DNA of 64,000 bases from Martinezella rhizogenes. Its GTDB lineage: Bacteria; Pseudomonadota; Alphaproteobacteria; Rhizobiales; Rhizobiaceae. Positions within the stretch are counted from its first letter, which is position 1. Every line of letters begins with the position of its first letter. Shown here piece by piece: positions 1-10,515 of the stretch. Below the pieces are notes generated by a model. It was not told where the DNA came from. It did not search any database and saw only the letters and a program-made list of their open reading frames with translations. A program made the position numbers and the translations under genes. Location: contig NZ_JUHG01000002.1 of assembly GCF_000799715.1 (NCBI RefSeq), positions 124,001-188,000 of the forward strand, given 5' to 3'.

Positions 1-168
<168 letters not shown>

Positions 169-265
169 AGGTCCATGCATGGCGAGAAACCACTGTCTTG
201 CGATCAGCAAGCTCCCCAGGAAAGAGAAGAAGAGATGACGACCATATGTGACAAAGGCAAGACCT

Positions 266-1150
266 GAATCAAAAAACAACCGCCGCAACACTCGATTTCA
301 TAAATAGCAATCTCAACCAAAAGCTACATTATCGCTACATCCCAAGCGAGTCCCGACGAGTCCGGAACAGCTTGTGAACGAATCAGCGACGAATCGCTGA
401 CTCCCGAGAGTTCCTTTTTTGTTCACTACAACATGTGGATTTCGATTACCAGACTCACACCAAATGCTGAATCGTCTTTTGACTCGCTTTTCTCAGAAAA
501 AGAACATCAAGCGGCTATTCGACCGGGATCATGACTGTCGCGGGAAACATGGTTAACCATTTGTAAATTCGACAATTTCCATTGAGAATCCGGCGCAGAT
601 AGGTGCCCCGTTAAGATTCTGGTCAAAGCCGGAACGAATCGGCGACGAATCATCGACTTCTTAGGATTCCACCTTTGTTCTCCACAATATCTAGCGCATT
701 TACGGAGAAAGGACACAGGACTCCGGATGGTTGAAGCGCGAAATCGGCCCGAATCGGGGATTGCAATTAACCTTTAAGCGAAATCGAATAAAAGAAATCA
801 ATAAATTCCCGCAGTAATTGTACTCGTTAACACCCCGACCAAAGCCGGAACGAATCGGCGACGAATCGCTGATTTCATCGTGTATTCCATTTGTTCACGG
901 CTAGATCTAGCGTTCGGATGAAGAGGCCGGTCCAAATGGAGAATGGAGAGACGGAGCAGACCGACCGGAAAGTTTCCGATATTAACGATTTCGGTCGGCG
1001 GGCACTACCTCTAGGCGATCAAACCCAAATCCGAATGTCCGAAAAAGATAGTCGTTTCGAGGGCCGACGTTAACCAAAGTCCAAATGCAGAACGAATCGC
1101 CGACGAATCACAGACAGGGCCATTTTCCCGTTTCGTTCACCGCAACATAT
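266..1150. repeat. Four-unit GANTC-rich repeat array in a gene-free region
   Basis: The stretch 169-1444 holds no convincing gene. Inside it an ~80-bp module occurs four times, at about 376-434, 610-692, 826-905 and 1069-1150 (core starts 376, 632, 848 and 1090; spacings 256, 216 and 242 bp). Each core has two ACGAATC heptamers 11 bp apart, and a (T/C)GTTC element exactly 30 bp after the second CGAATC in all four copies. Units 2-4 also have CGTTAA 21-22 bp before the core. GANTC sites read by eye start at 266, 348, 358, 380, 391, 399, 452, 469, 481, 586, 615, 636, 647, 665, 719, 751, 852, 863, 1094 and 1105. The function is unknown; a methylation-sensitive binding region, tandem promoters or small RNAs are all possible. 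Confidence 0.8.
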
Positions 1151-1444
1151 TGTATTTAAATCAATTTTTAACCATACACCACGATCATTAACTGGCATTT
1201 TCCGCGCGCTGCGCTCCATGCCGTTAACCTTTCATCATGGCGTACCCATCCACCTCTCGGCCCAATGTTATTTCTGAGCCGGAACAATTTATCGCGACGT
1301 GAGTTTCCCCAGACAGCGAAAACGATGCGCCGTCCGTTTGGTAGGAACGGGATAGAAGGTGTGTCGGCTGAAGCAACGATCGGCTTGCATGAAGTTTCAA
1401 GCCAGATGAAAAGCTTAAGACGCTAGATGAGGAGGAAACAAGCC

Positions 1445-1600
1445 ATGCTTGGTACCATTTTGCTCGTGATACTGATTCTCCTGCTGATCGGCGCATTCCC
1501 GAGCTGGGGTTACAGCCGAAGTTGGGGATATGGTCCATCGGGTGGTCTCGGCCTCGTTCTTGTCATTGTTCTCATTCTACTGCTGATGGGCCGAATCTGA
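1445..1600 (+). CDS. DUF3309 small membrane protein
   Basis: A 51-residue protein with two hydrophobic stretches (about residues 3-17 and 34-49) around a WGYSRSWGYGPSGG linker. That layout matches DUF3309, a family of very short bacterial inner-membrane proteins of unknown function. A strong Shine-Dalgarno sequence (GAGGAGG) sits about 9 bases before the ATG. It lies 47 bp before a small lipoprotein gene on the same strand, so the two may be co-transcribed. The family match is clear; no function is known. Confidence 0.8.
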   Translation: MLGTILLVILILLLIGAFPSWGYSRSWGYGPSGGLGLVLVIVLILLLMGRI

Positions 1601-1647
1601 TCCGGCTGATAATGTTGAAAACCTCGCTATACCAGGGAGCAAATACC

Positions 1648-1902
1648 ATGAAAAAAATCATCGTCGCGATCGCCATTGTTGGCGCGCTCGCCTCGTGCAC
1701 CGCAACGGAGAAGGGCACAGCCATCGGTGCGGGAACCGGCGCGCTCATCGGCGGCGTTGCCACCAATAGCTGGGGAGGTGCTGCAGTCGGCGCCGTGGCC
1801 GGCGGTGTTGTCGGCAATCTTATCGGCCGGTCTCATGAACGCCGCGGCTACTGCATCTACCGCGACCGTTATGGCAATCGCTATGAGGCGCGTTGCCGCT
1901 AA
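1648..1902 (+). CDS. Glycine-zipper lipoprotein
   Basis: An 84-residue protein starting MKKIIVAIAIVGALASC. The N-terminus is a lipoprotein signal with lipobox LASC, so Cys17 would be the lipidated residue after cleavage. Residues about 23-61 form a glycine-zipper segment with repeated GxxxG spacing (GAGTGALIGG, GAVAGGVVG), as in small envelope lipoproteins of the YMGG/17-kDa surface antigen type. The C-terminus is basic and aromatic (YCIYRDRYGNRYEARCR). It probably sits in the envelope, but its role is unknown. The ATG at 1648 is chosen over an upstream in-frame start because it places the signal peptide at the terminus and follows GGGAGC. Confidence 0.78.
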   Translation: MKKIIVAIAIVGALASCTATEKGTAIGAGTGALIGGVATNSWGGAAVGAVAGGVVGNLIGRSHERRGYCIYRDRYGNRYEARCR

Positions 1903-2060
1903 GACAGTCACCTCCGGCCGGCCGTCAACGCTGTGTTGGCGGCCGGTCGTGAAGGTCAAGACGTCATGCCGAAAACTTCGAACCGGCATTTTTAGACCAA
2001 TAAAGGCACCCGCGCCGATCGCGTAGGGATGGGTAACGTTTTTGAAAAGGGACGGACACC

Positions 2061-2234
2061 ATGGTTGCAATCATCGCAGGCATCGCAGCACTCGCTCTCG
2101 TCGGCACCAGCTTCATCGTGCTGATCCACGCCTCACGGGTGCGTGACAGGGAAATGCGCCGGATGGTCTTCAAGCCCGTCATCCTGGAGTTCAAACCCAG
2201 GCAACAGCGCACCGGGAATTCAAGCCGGCGCTGA
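2061..2234 (+). CDS. Small single-pass membrane protein, hypothetical
   Basis: A 57-residue reading frame beginning MVAIIAGIAALALVGTSFIV. It has one hydrophobic N-terminal segment (residues 2-23) followed by a strongly basic tail rich in arginine. An AAAAGGGACGG stretch just upstream can act as a ribosome binding site. It is not recognised as a known family. It is the third small envelope-type gene in a row on this strand, which mildly supports it being real. It ends 46 bp before the convergent phaB gene. Confidence 0.5.
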   Translation: MVAIIAGIAALALVGTSFIVLIHASRVRDREMRRMVFKPVILEFKPRQQRTGNSSRR

Positions 2235-2280
2235 TTGCCAGGCACTCCCGACAATCAGCCAACCCATTGTTCCCCTCGGC

Positions 2281-3006
2281 TCAAACGACGAACTGCCCGC
2301 CATTGGCGCTGATCGTCGATCCGGTGATGAAGCCGGCATCATCGGCGGCGAGGAAGACGACGACGCGCGCGATTTCCTCCGGCTCCCCCAGGCGTCCAAC
2401 CGGAATCTGCGGGATGATACGCTCGTTCAGCACTTTTTCGGGCACCGCAAGCACCATTTCCGTACCGATATAACCGGGGCAGATGGCGTTGACGGTGATG
2501 TTCTTGGCCGCCCCTTCCTGCGCCAGCGCCTTGGTGAAGCCGAGATCGCCGGCCTTGGCGGCGGAATAATTCGCCTGACCCATCTGGCCCTTCTGGCCGT
2601 TGATCGACGAGATGTTGATGACACGGCCAAAACTGCGGTCGCGCATGCCCTGCCAGACATGATGCGTCATGTTGAACAGGCCGGTGAGGTTGGTATTGAC
2701 GACCTCGTTCCACTGCAGCGGCGTCATCTTGTGGAACATGGCGTCGCGGGTAATGCCGGCATTGTTGACGAGGATCTCGACAGGCCCGAGTTCGTCCTGC
2801 ACCTTGGCGATGCCCCTGCCACAGGCCTCATAGTCGGTCACATCCCATTTATGGACAGAAATGCCCGTCACCTCATGGAAGGCCCGCGCCTTCTCCTCGT
2901 TGCCGGCATAGGTCGCCGCGACCTTGTAGCCCGCGTTACGCAACGCCATCGAAATGGCTGCCCCGATGCCGCGCGTACCGCCTGTCACCAACGCCACTCT
3001 GCTCAT
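2281..3006 (-). CDS. phaB: Acetoacetyl-CoA reductase (SDR family)
   Basis: A 241-residue short-chain dehydrogenase that reduces acetoacetyl-CoA to (R)-3-hydroxybutyryl-CoA with NADPH, the second step of polyhydroxybutyrate synthesis. Visible are the Rossmann motif VTGGTRGIG (residues 7-15), the NNAG motif, the catalytic serine in INISSING, the YxxxK pair in ANYSAAKAG, and the PGYIGTEM segment. The length is the family norm. It lies 130 bp downstream of phaA on the same strand, the usual phaA-phaB order. Cytoplasmic. A general 3-oxoacyl reductase would look similar, but the neighbours settle the assignment. The product supplies carbon reserve granules. Confidence 0.95.
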   Translation of the reverse strand: MSRVALVTGGTRGIGAAISMALRNAGYKVAATYAGNEEKARAFHEVTGISVHKWDVTDYEACGRGIAKVQDELGPVEILVNNAGITRDAMFHKMTPLQWNEVVNTNLTGLFNMTHHVWQGMRDRSFGRVINISSINGQKGQMGQANYSAAKAGDLGFTKALAQEGAAKNITVNAICPGYIGTEMVLAVPEKVLNERIIPQIPVGRLGEPEEIARVVVFLAADDAGFITGSTISANGGQFVV

Positions 3007-3135
3007 GTGCCACTCCCCTTTGTTGTCGCTAGGGCGGGAGGATCGATTCTGGAGTCGTCCATCCCGCGCCCGCTTTTATTGAGCCTGATCGTGTTCAAAA
3101 ACCGTCTCGTGCCGTCCGGGGACCGCGCAAAGGCC

Positions 3136-4317
3136 TCAGAACGCCTCGAAGCACATGGCCACGCCCATGCCGCCGCCGATGCAAAGCGTGGCAAGGCCCT
3201 TCTTGGCGCCACGGCGCTTCATTTCGAACAGCAGCGTGTTGAGGACGCGGGCGCCGGAAGCGCCGATCGGGTGGCCGATGGCGATCGCGCCGCCATTGAC
3301 GTTGACGATCGACGTATCCCAGCCGAGATCCTTGTTGACGGCGCAGGCCTGGGCGGCAAAGGCCTCGTTGGCCTCGACGAGATCGAGCTCGCCGACCGAC
3401 CAGCCCGCCTTCTCCAGCGCCTTGCGCGAGGCCGGGATCGGGCCTGAACCCATGATCTGCGGATCGACGCCCGCCGTCGCCCAGGAAACGATGCGGGCAA
3501 GCGGTGTAATGCCGCGACGCGAGGCTTCCGCTTCGGACATCAGCACGGCAGCCGCCGCGCCGTCATTGAGGCCGGAGGCATTGGCTGCCGTCACCGTGCC
3601 GTCCTTGTCGAAAGCGGGACGCAGCTTGGCCATGCTGTCCAGCGTCGCACCATGGCGGATATATTCGTCGGCATCGACGATGATGTCACCCTTGCGGGTC
3701 TGGATCGTGAAGGGAACGATCTCATCCTTGAACCGCCCGGCCTTCTGCGCGGCCTCGGCCTTGTTCTGGGAAGAAACAGCGAACTGATCCTGTTCGTCGC
3801 GCGAAAGCTGCCACTGGCGGGCGATGTTTTCCGCCGTGATGCCCATGTGATAGCCATAGAAAGCATCCGTCAGGCCGTCCTTGATCATCGTATCGATCAT
3901 CTTCATGTCGCCCATCTTGGTACCGGCGCGAAGATGGGCCGCGTGCGGTGCCATCGACATGGATTCCTGGCCGCCGGCGACGATGATCCTGGCGTCGCCG
4001 GTTGCGATCTGCTGCATGCCGAGCGCGACGGCGCGCAAGCCCGAGCCGCAAAGCTGGTTGACGCTCCAGGCAGTCGCTTCCTGCGGAATACCGGCCTTCA
4101 TCGCGGCCTGGCGGGCCGGATTCTGCCCTTCGGCGGCCTGCAGCACCTGGCCGAGGATCACTTCATCGACTTCCTTGGCATCGACGCCGGCGCGCTCCAG
4201 CGCCCCCTTGATGGCGGTCGCACCGAGTTCATGGGCCGGAATAGCCGCAAACGCGCCGTTGAAAGAGCCGACGGCGGTGCGGGCGGCACTGGCGATAACG
4301 ATGGATGGATTGCTCAT
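3136..4317 (-). CDS. phaA: Acetyl-CoA acetyltransferase (beta-ketothiolase)
   Basis: A 393-residue thiolase that condenses two acetyl-CoA into acetoacetyl-CoA, the first step of polyhydroxybutyrate synthesis. The acyl-accepting cysteine is in NQLCGSG (Cys90). The C-terminal motifs [16 protein letters not shown] (catalytic His) and [10 protein letters not shown] (catalytic Cys) are intact. The ATG at 4317 is preceded by GAGGAGG and begins [17 protein letters not shown], the normal thiolase N-terminus; a 15-residue upstream extension is rejected. It reads divergently from phaR across 239 bp, so PhaR could control both promoters. The family size is normal and nothing is missing. Confidence 0.96.
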   Translation of the reverse strand: MSNPSIVIASAARTAVGSFNGAFAAIPAHELGATAIKGALERAGVDAKEVDEVILGQVLQAAEGQNPARQAAMKAGIPQEATAWSVNQLCGSGLRAVALGMQQIATGDARIIVAGGQESMSMAPHAAHLRAGTKMGDMKMIDTMIKDGLTDAFYGYHMGITAENIARQWQLSRDEQDQFAVSSQNKAEAAQKAGRFKDEIVPFTIQTRKGDIIVDADEYIRHGATLDSMAKLRPAFDKDGTVTAANASGLNDGAAAAVLMSEAEASRRGITPLARIVSWATAGVDPQIMGSGPIPASRKALEKAGWSVGELDLVEANEAFAAQACAVNKDLGWDTSIVNVNGGAIAIGHPIGASGARVLNTLLFEMKRRGAKKGLATLCIGGGMGVAMCFEAF

Positions 4318-4556
4318 GGAAGCCTCCTCACAGGATGAACATATATGAGGCGAAACTGTCAAAGCTTTGCGCCCGAGTCAAACTGCAAGACGGCGGTTGC
4401 CCATATTTCAGCAAGCCGTCACCACCAACGAAAAATACAACCAATAGAAAGGGCTTGCCGCATCGCACAAAGCGATTGTCACCAAGCTTCTTTTGCGTCT
4501 ACACTTGGTAATGGAGGAGTATTCCATACAATCAGACGGGGTCAGGAGACTGAGTA

Positions 4557-5129
4557 ATGGCAAAGAATGAGGGCCAGATCGTAATCAAGAAATACGCCAA
4601 CCGCCGCCTATACAATACTGGCACCAGCACATACGTGACCTTGGATGACCTGGCGGAAATGGTGAAAAAGGGAGAGGAATTTACCGTTCAGGACGCGAAA
4701 AGCGGCGACGACATCACGCATTCGGTCCTGACACAGATCATTTTCGAACAGGAATCAAAAACCGGAAACACGCTCCTGCCAATCTCCTTCCTCCGGCAGC
4801 TGATCGGCTTTTACGGCGATCAGATGCAGATGGTCGTACCGAGTTTTCTCGAACATTCCATGCGCTCCTTCACCGAGCAGCAGGTGCAGATGCGCGAACA
4901 GATCAACCGCGCCTTCGGCGAGACACCGCTCGTCAAGAATTTGCAACTCCCGATCCAGATGGTCGAGGAACAGGTCCGCCGCAACACTGAGATGTTCCAG
5001 CAGGCCATGCAGATGTTCTCGCCCTTCATGAAACCGCCGGCGAAGGAAAGCCGCAAGGCGGAAGCAAAGGACATCGACGAGCTGAAGGAGCAGCTCCGCG
5101 CCATGCAGAGCAAGCTGGATAGCTTGTGA
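4557..5129 (+). CDS. phaR: Polyhydroxyalkanoate synthesis regulator
   Basis: A 190-residue regulator. Residues about 8-65 (IVIKKYANRRLYNTGTSTYV onward) form the PHB/PHA accumulation regulator DNA-binding domain. Residues about 70-110 form the granule-associated domain, followed by a helical, charged tail. PhaR (AniA in Sinorhizobium) senses PHA granules and represses phasin and synthesis genes, linking carbon storage to expression. The start is set by CAGGAGA about 7 bases before the ATG. It is divergent from phaA, which is the common rhizobial arrangement. Confidence 0.93.
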   Translation: MAKNEGQIVIKKYANRRLYNTGTSTYVTLDDLAEMVKKGEEFTVQDAKSGDDITHSVLTQIIFEQESKTGNTLLPISFLRQLIGFYGDQMQMVVPSFLEHSMRSFTEQQVQMREQINRAFGETPLVKNLQLPIQMVEEQVRRNTEMFQQAMQMFSPFMKPPAKESRKAEAKDIDELKEQLRAMQSKLDSL

Positions 5130-5135
5130 GATAAT

Positions 5136-5291
5136 CCCCTTCTCCCCTCGGGGAGAAGGTGCCCGAAGGGCGGATGAGGGCGCCGAGAAGCGATGCGACG
5201 AAGGTCCTAAGCGGAAGCGAAAGGCAATTTTCCCGGTAACGCCCCCTCACCCGGCGCTCCGCGCCACCCTCTCCCCGCTGGGGCGAGGGTA
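5136..5291. repeat. RIME-like intergenic mosaic element
   Basis: This intergenic stretch begins with a perfect 10-bp inverted repeat, CCTTCTCCCC-TC-GGGGAGAAGG (5138-5159), and continues GTGCCCGAAGGGCGGATGAGGG. It ends with a second GC-rich palindromic part near 5248-5290 (CACCCTCTCCCCGCTGGGGC). Two large palindromes in a ~100-150 bp unit between genes are the hallmark of the Rhizobium-specific intergenic mosaic elements. It lies between convergent phaR and rpmF. The call is by recognition of the pattern, not by alignment. Confidence 0.65.
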
Positions 5292-5324
5292 TAAGCAAGC
5301 CCCTATACATCCCGAACAAAACAG

Positions 5325-5352
5325 AAAAAGGCCGGCGAAACGCCAGCCTTTT
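5325..5352 (-). terminator. Rho-independent terminator of rpmF
   Basis: On the minus strand this reads AAAAGGCTGGCG-TTT-CGCCGGCCTTTTT: a stem with one mismatch, a three-base loop and a U-run, 30 bp past the rpmF stop codon. Confidence 0.8.
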
Positions 5353-5381
5353 CAATCTCACCCCTTAAGGGAGCGCTTAGA

Positions 5382-5567
5382 TTATGCGCTTTCCTTCGGC
5401 GTCAGAACCTGACGGCCGCGGTACATGCCGGTCTTCAGGTCGATGTGATGCGGGCGACGCAGTTCGCCGGAGTTCTTGTCTTCAACGTAGGTCGAAGCCT
5501 TCAGCGCATCAGCCGAACGGCGCATACCGCGCTTGGACGGGCTTGTTTTTCTCTTCGGTACAGCCAT
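5382..5567 (-). CDS. rpmF: 50S ribosomal protein L32
   Basis: A 61-residue basic protein beginning [20 protein letters not shown], the diagnostic N-terminus of bacterial L32, a structural part of the large ribosomal subunit. The chosen ATG follows GGAG and excludes a 21-residue upstream extension. The zinc-ribbon cysteines of some L32 proteins are absent, as is normal in alphaproteobacteria. It is followed by its own terminator and is separated by 179 bp from the upstream transferase gene. Confidence 0.97.
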   Translation of the reverse strand: MAVPKRKTSPSKRGMRRSADALKASTYVEDKNSGELRRPHHIDLKTGMYRGRQVLTPKESA

Positions 5568-5746
5568 TTTCGTTACTCCACTTTGCGGACGAAACATGTC
5601 AGCGGCCAGCCAGGCGGCCGAAACAGACATGGATCAATTTCGGAATTTGGTGGGGCTTATACATACCTTGCGGGGCTTTGACCAGTCCCTCACAGCATTT
5701 TTTGCCCGCGCCACCGGATTCAGATGGATTGAAGCGGAATCGGCGA

Positions 5747-6394
5747 TCAAGCCTCGTCCACCGCCACGCGCCACGTCTCTTCAAGGGCCGCCTTTTCCCA
5801 TTTCTGCCAGGCGGGGAGTGCCTTCATCGCCGCCATGTAATCCAGCGTGTCGGCGGCGCTGACGAGGTCATAGCTCTCGAAGCGGCTGACCACCGGCGCG
5901 AACATCGCATCGGCAGCGGAAAACGCGCCGAACAGGAAAGGACCGCCGGACCGGTCCCGCGCCTCGCGCCAGATCGTCTCGATGCGCGCCACGTCGTCCG
6001 TGACGCCTTCCGGGAGATCGAGCCGGCTGACGGGACGGCGCATGTTCATAGGGCAGGCGCCGCGCAGGGCACTGAAACCGGCAAGCATCTCCATGCTGTA
6101 AGACCGCGCAACGGCACGCGCCTGCCGGTCCCCAGGCCAGAGCCCCACTTCGGGAAAAAGTTCGGCCGCATATTCGATGATCGCCAGCGATTCCCAGACC
6201 TTGAACCCGCCATGAGCCAGCAACGGCACCTTGCCCGTCGGCGAGACCGCGCGGATGGCCGGGTTGCCGGCCTCGAAATCGAAGGGGATCAGCACCTCCT
6301 GAAAAGGAACGCCGCAGCCCTCCAGCGCGATCCATGGCCGGAACGACCAGGAGGAATAGTTCTTGTTACCGATATAGAGGGTCAGTTTGTCCAT
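5747..6394 (-). CDS. Glutathione S-transferase family protein
   Basis: A 215-residue cytosolic GST-type protein. The N-terminal thioredoxin-fold half begins MDKLTLYIGNKNYSSWSFRPW; the SSWS segment carries the likely glutathione-activating serine. The GKVPLL and WESLAIIEY segments form the glutathione-binding site. The helical C-terminal domain fills residues about 85-205. The substrate is unknown; members conjugate glutathione to electrophiles or reduce peroxides. It stands alone between rpmF and mtgA on the same strand. Confidence 0.88.
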   Translation of the reverse strand: MDKLTLYIGNKNYSSWSFRPWIALEGCGVPFQEVLIPFDFEAGNPAIRAVSPTGKVPLLAHGGFKVWESLAIIEYAAELFPEVGLWPGDRQARAVARSYSMEMLAGFSALRGACPMNMRRPVSRLDLPEGVTDDVARIETIWREARDRSGGPFLFGAFSAADAMFAPVVSRFESYDLVSAADTLDYMAAMKALPAWQKWEKAALEETWRVAVDEA

Positions 6395-6504
6395 GGTTGG
6401 TCCCTTTTGGTCCGCGAAAGGCCGGTGGGCGCAGTTCGAGCAGCCTCATATTCCAGCCGAAAATGCCAGATGTCAGCCGCACGATCGAACGACAAGTTCT
6501 GATA

Positions 6505-7215
6505 TCAGTTATAAAGGCATTTGATGTACTCGCCGGAATTCGCCGCCCGCCGCTGGATCAGCGAGGCGAGCTGGCGCAGCCCGCGTCCCGGCTTGCTCGC
6601 CACCCGATCGATCGGATTGGGCAAGGAGACGGCGAGAAGAGCTGCCTGACGCGCGTTGAGTTTCGAAGCCGGCACCTTGAAATGATAGCGCGCGGCCGCC
6701 TCGATGCCGTAAATGCCCGGCCCCCATTCGGCGATGTTCAGATAGACTTCCATCATCCGCCGCTTCGACCAGACGAAGGAGGAGGAGACGGACAGTGGCA
6801 GCTCCATCGTCTTGCGCACAAAGGAGCGGCCGTTCCAGAGAAAGAGATTCTTCGAGGTCTGCATCGGGATCGTGCTGCCGCCGCGTGTCGATTGGCCCTT
6901 CAGCGTCTGCTGCACAAGCATGCGCATCTCACCCCAGTCGACACCGCCGTGAAAGCAGAATTGCCCATCCTCGGACGCCATGACCGATCGCACCAGCACC
7001 GGCGATATCTTGTCGAAGGAAACCCATCGGCGGTCGTATCCCTGAAATGTCACGGCATCGCGCAGCATCAGCGTCGAAACCGGATGAACGAAAGGCAGGA
7101 TGTAGAGGACGATGAGCAGATAGGGCAGCAGCAGCAAACCGACGACGACGAGAACGATGCGCTGCGGCAGCGGACGGGCCATGAACCGCGCAAGCAGGGC
7201 CGAGCGTCGCGGCAT
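6505..7215 (-). CDS. mtgA: Monofunctional biosynthetic peptidoglycan transglycosylase
   Basis: A 236-residue GT51 enzyme that polymerises lipid II into glycan strands at the periplasmic face of the inner membrane. One N-terminal membrane anchor (about residues 18-45, [20 protein letters not shown]) precedes the GT51 domain, which has the catalytic ASEDGQF motif, [13 protein letters not shown] and [15 protein letters not shown]. The ATG at 7215 follows GAGGAGG and gives the normal MtgA length; much longer in-frame extensions have no support. It is divergent from ispA. Confidence 0.94.
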   Translation of the reverse strand: MPRRSALLARFMARPLPQRIVLVVVGLLLLPYLLIVLYILPFVHPVSTLMLRDAVTFQGYDRRWVSFDKISPVLVRSVMASEDGQFCFHGGVDWGEMRMLVQQTLKGQSTRGGSTIPMQTSKNLFLWNGRSFVRKTMELPLSVSSSFVWSKRRMMEVYLNIAEWGPGIYGIEAAARYHFKVPASKLNARQAALLAVSLPNPIDRVASKPGRGLRQLASLIQRRAANSGEYIKCLYN

Positions 7216-7432
7216 CTCGGCTTCCTCCTCGCTGTCCGTCGATATGTCCAATTGCCGAAGGTCCACCATCACCCCATCCCAGAGCACCCCTTGCACATTC
7301 GAGGAACGCGCTGGGAATGCTTCAATCGTCATACCGTCTACACAAAGCGATGACCAGAGTGCGACGAGATTCCCACCCCGGCTGTTGACAATTGCCGTTG
7401 CCAGCGACCGGCACTCATGCCAAACAGCGGCC

Positions 7433-8347
7433 ATGGACAGCACCACTTCCTCCTTCGAACATCGCCTCAGGGATAATGCCGGCAAGGTCGAAGCCGTCCT
7501 GAGCCGGCTTCTCGCGGATGCCCGCCTGGATGACGAGATCGCCCGTCCAGCCCGCCTGCTCGAGGCGATGCGACATGGCGTGCTGAACGGCGGCAAGCGG
7601 CTGCGGCCCTTTCTCGTGCTGGAGACAGCCGCACTTCTTGGCGGCAACGCCGATGCGGCGCTGCGGATCGGCGCGGCGCTCGAATGCGTTCACTGCTATT
7701 CCCTGGTGCATGACGACCTGCCGGCCATGGACGACGACGATCTGCGTCGCGGCCAGCCGACCGTCCATATCGCCTTCGACTACGCAACCGCGATCCTTGC
7801 CGGCGACAGCCTGCTGACCTACGCTTTCGATATCATCGCCGCCCCGGAAACGGATCTACCGGCGGACCGGAAGATGGAGCTCGTGCTGGCGCTGTCGCGC
7901 GCGGCCGGCATCGGCGGCATGGCCGGCGGCCAGGCGCTCGATCTCGCCGCCGAGAAGGTGACGCCGGACGAACAGGGCATCACCACTCTGCAGGCCATGA
8001 AGACCGGCGCGCTGATCCGCTTTGCCTGCGAAGCCGGCGCCATCCTGGCCGGCGCTCCGGCCGGAGACCGCCAACGGCTGCGCAGCTTCGGCGAAAAGAT
8101 CGGCCTTGCGTTCCAGCTTGCCGACGATCTCCTCGACCTCACTGCCGACGCCGCCACCATGGGCAAGGCCACCGGCAAGGATGCCGCCCGCGGCAAGGGC
8201 ACGCTGGTGGCGCTGCACGGTCGGGAATGGGCCGAGACGACGCTTGCGAGACTGGTGAGCGAAGCAACGGAGCTGCTGTCTTCCTATGGGGAAAAAGCGG
8301 CCATCCTGATCGAGACCGCGCGTTTCGTGGCAAACCGGAAGAGCTGA
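7433..8347 (+). CDS. ispA: Farnesyl diphosphate synthase (geranyltranstransferase)
   Basis: A 304-residue polyprenyl synthetase that condenses IPP with DMAPP and GPP to make farnesyl diphosphate for undecaprenyl phosphate and quinones. The first aspartate-rich motif is in [17 protein letters not shown] and the second in FQLADDLLD. The GGKRLRP motif for diphosphate binding is present. The ATG at 7433 ([14 protein letters not shown]) is preferred over a long upstream extension that would run into the mtgA promoter. Cytoplasmic. With ispG nearby, this makes a small isoprenoid cluster. Confidence 0.93.
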   Translation: MDSTTSSFEHRLRDNAGKVEAVLSRLLADARLDDEIARPARLLEAMRHGVLNGGKRLRPFLVLETAALLGGNADAALRIGAALECVHCYSLVHDDLPAMDDDDLRRGQPTVHIAFDYATAILAGDSLLTYAFDIIAAPETDLPADRKMELVLALSRAAGIGGMAGGQALDLAAEKVTPDEQGITTLQAMKTGALIRFACEAGAILAGAPAGDRQRLRSFGEKIGLAFQLADDLLDLTADAATMGKATGKDAARGKGTLVALHGREWAETTLARLVSEATELLSSYGEKAAILIETARFVANRKS

Positions 8348-8474
8348 GCCTTCGCTTCAGGCGTTATTAGATCGCCGGACATGTCCCCGTGACAAGAAAT
8401 CGCGCGGAAAACGGGTGACGACCAGGCCTTTCCATGGCAGATATCGTCGCCTGAAATCCCCCCGGAGCCATCCC

Positions 8475-9116
8475 ATGCATGAGGCGCTCGCCTATCTGCC
8501 GCAGATCCTGCCGGCCTATATCGCCTATATCATCGCTGTCGTCAGCCCAGGTCCCGCGATCATGGCCATCATCGCCACGTCGATGACCCATGGCCGCAAG
8601 TCGGGCATGGCGATCTCGCTCGGCATCTTCGGCGGCTCGCTGACATGGGCGATCGCGGCGGCCGCCGGGCTGGCGACCCTATTGCATACCTATGCGATCG
8701 CGCTCGAGATTCTCAAGATCTTCGGCGGGCTCTATCTGCTCTATCTCGCCTACAAGGCATTGCGCGCCGCGCGCGCAAGCGGCGACTTGCAAGCGGCCGT
8801 GACGGAGGCAAAAGCACCAAGCTACAGGTCGCTGATCCTGCGCGGCTACGGCATCCACGTCACCAATCCGAAGGCGATCTTCGCCTGGCTCGCCATCATC
8901 GCGCTCGGCATGCCGCAGGGCGCGCCGGCCTCGGTTGCGGTGCTGATCATAGCGGTTTGCGGAACGACCGGCTTTATCGCCTTCATGGGCTATGCGCTGC
9001 TGTTCTCGACGCCGCATGCGCTGAAGATCTACAGGAATGGGCGCCGCTGGATCGAAGGCGCTATGGCCGGCTTCTATTGCTTCGCCGGCATCAAGCTGCT
9101 GACCAGCAACATCTAA
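8475..9116 (+). CDS. LysE/RhtB family amino-acid exporter
   Basis: A 213-residue inner-membrane protein with about six hydrophobic segments. The N-terminal VSPGPAIMAII motif matches the LysE/RhtB signature (PGP in the first membrane helix), and NPKAIFAW is the conserved segment of the middle helices. Such proteins export amino acids or homoserine lactone-like compounds. The start at 8475 (MHEALAYLPQ) follows GGAGCC. It lies 127 bp after ispA and converges on ispG with a 19-bp gap. The substrate cannot be read from sequence. Confidence 0.88.
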   Translation: MHEALAYLPQILPAYIAYIIAVVSPGPAIMAIIATSMTHGRKSGMAISLGIFGGSLTWAIAAAAGLATLLHTYAIALEILKIFGGLYLLYLAYKALRAARASGDLQAAVTEAKAPSYRSLILRGYGIHVTNPKAIFAWLAIIALGMPQGAPASVAVLIIAVCGTTGFIAFMGYALLFSTPHALKIYRNGRRWIEGAMAGFYCFAGIKLLTSNI

Positions 9117-9135
9117 GGCAAGATTTGGCGGCGGA

Positions 9136-10389
<1,254 letters not shown>

Positions 10390-10515
10390 GGAAAACTCTC
10401 GTTAGCCCTAGGGAATTGCTGCCTTTCAGGTGGATCACGGAGCGGTCGTTGTCAACCGCTCCGGATATCACTTTCTCGGGCTGGAACATGACCATAACAG
10501 GTCACGACGGCCGAA

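Noticed and set aside
266..1150. CRISPR array or plasmid iteron origin
   Set aside because: Repeat spacing is 216-256 bp and variable, too long for CRISPR, and no cas or rep gene is near. A replication role cannot be excluded but is not shown: no TTATCCACA-type DnaA box or parS palindrome was seen.
10439..10462. GGAGCGGT...ACCGCTCC hairpin between ispG and the MFS gene as a terminator
   Set aside because: No U-run follows on either strand, and its position could equally be an operator; support is too weak.
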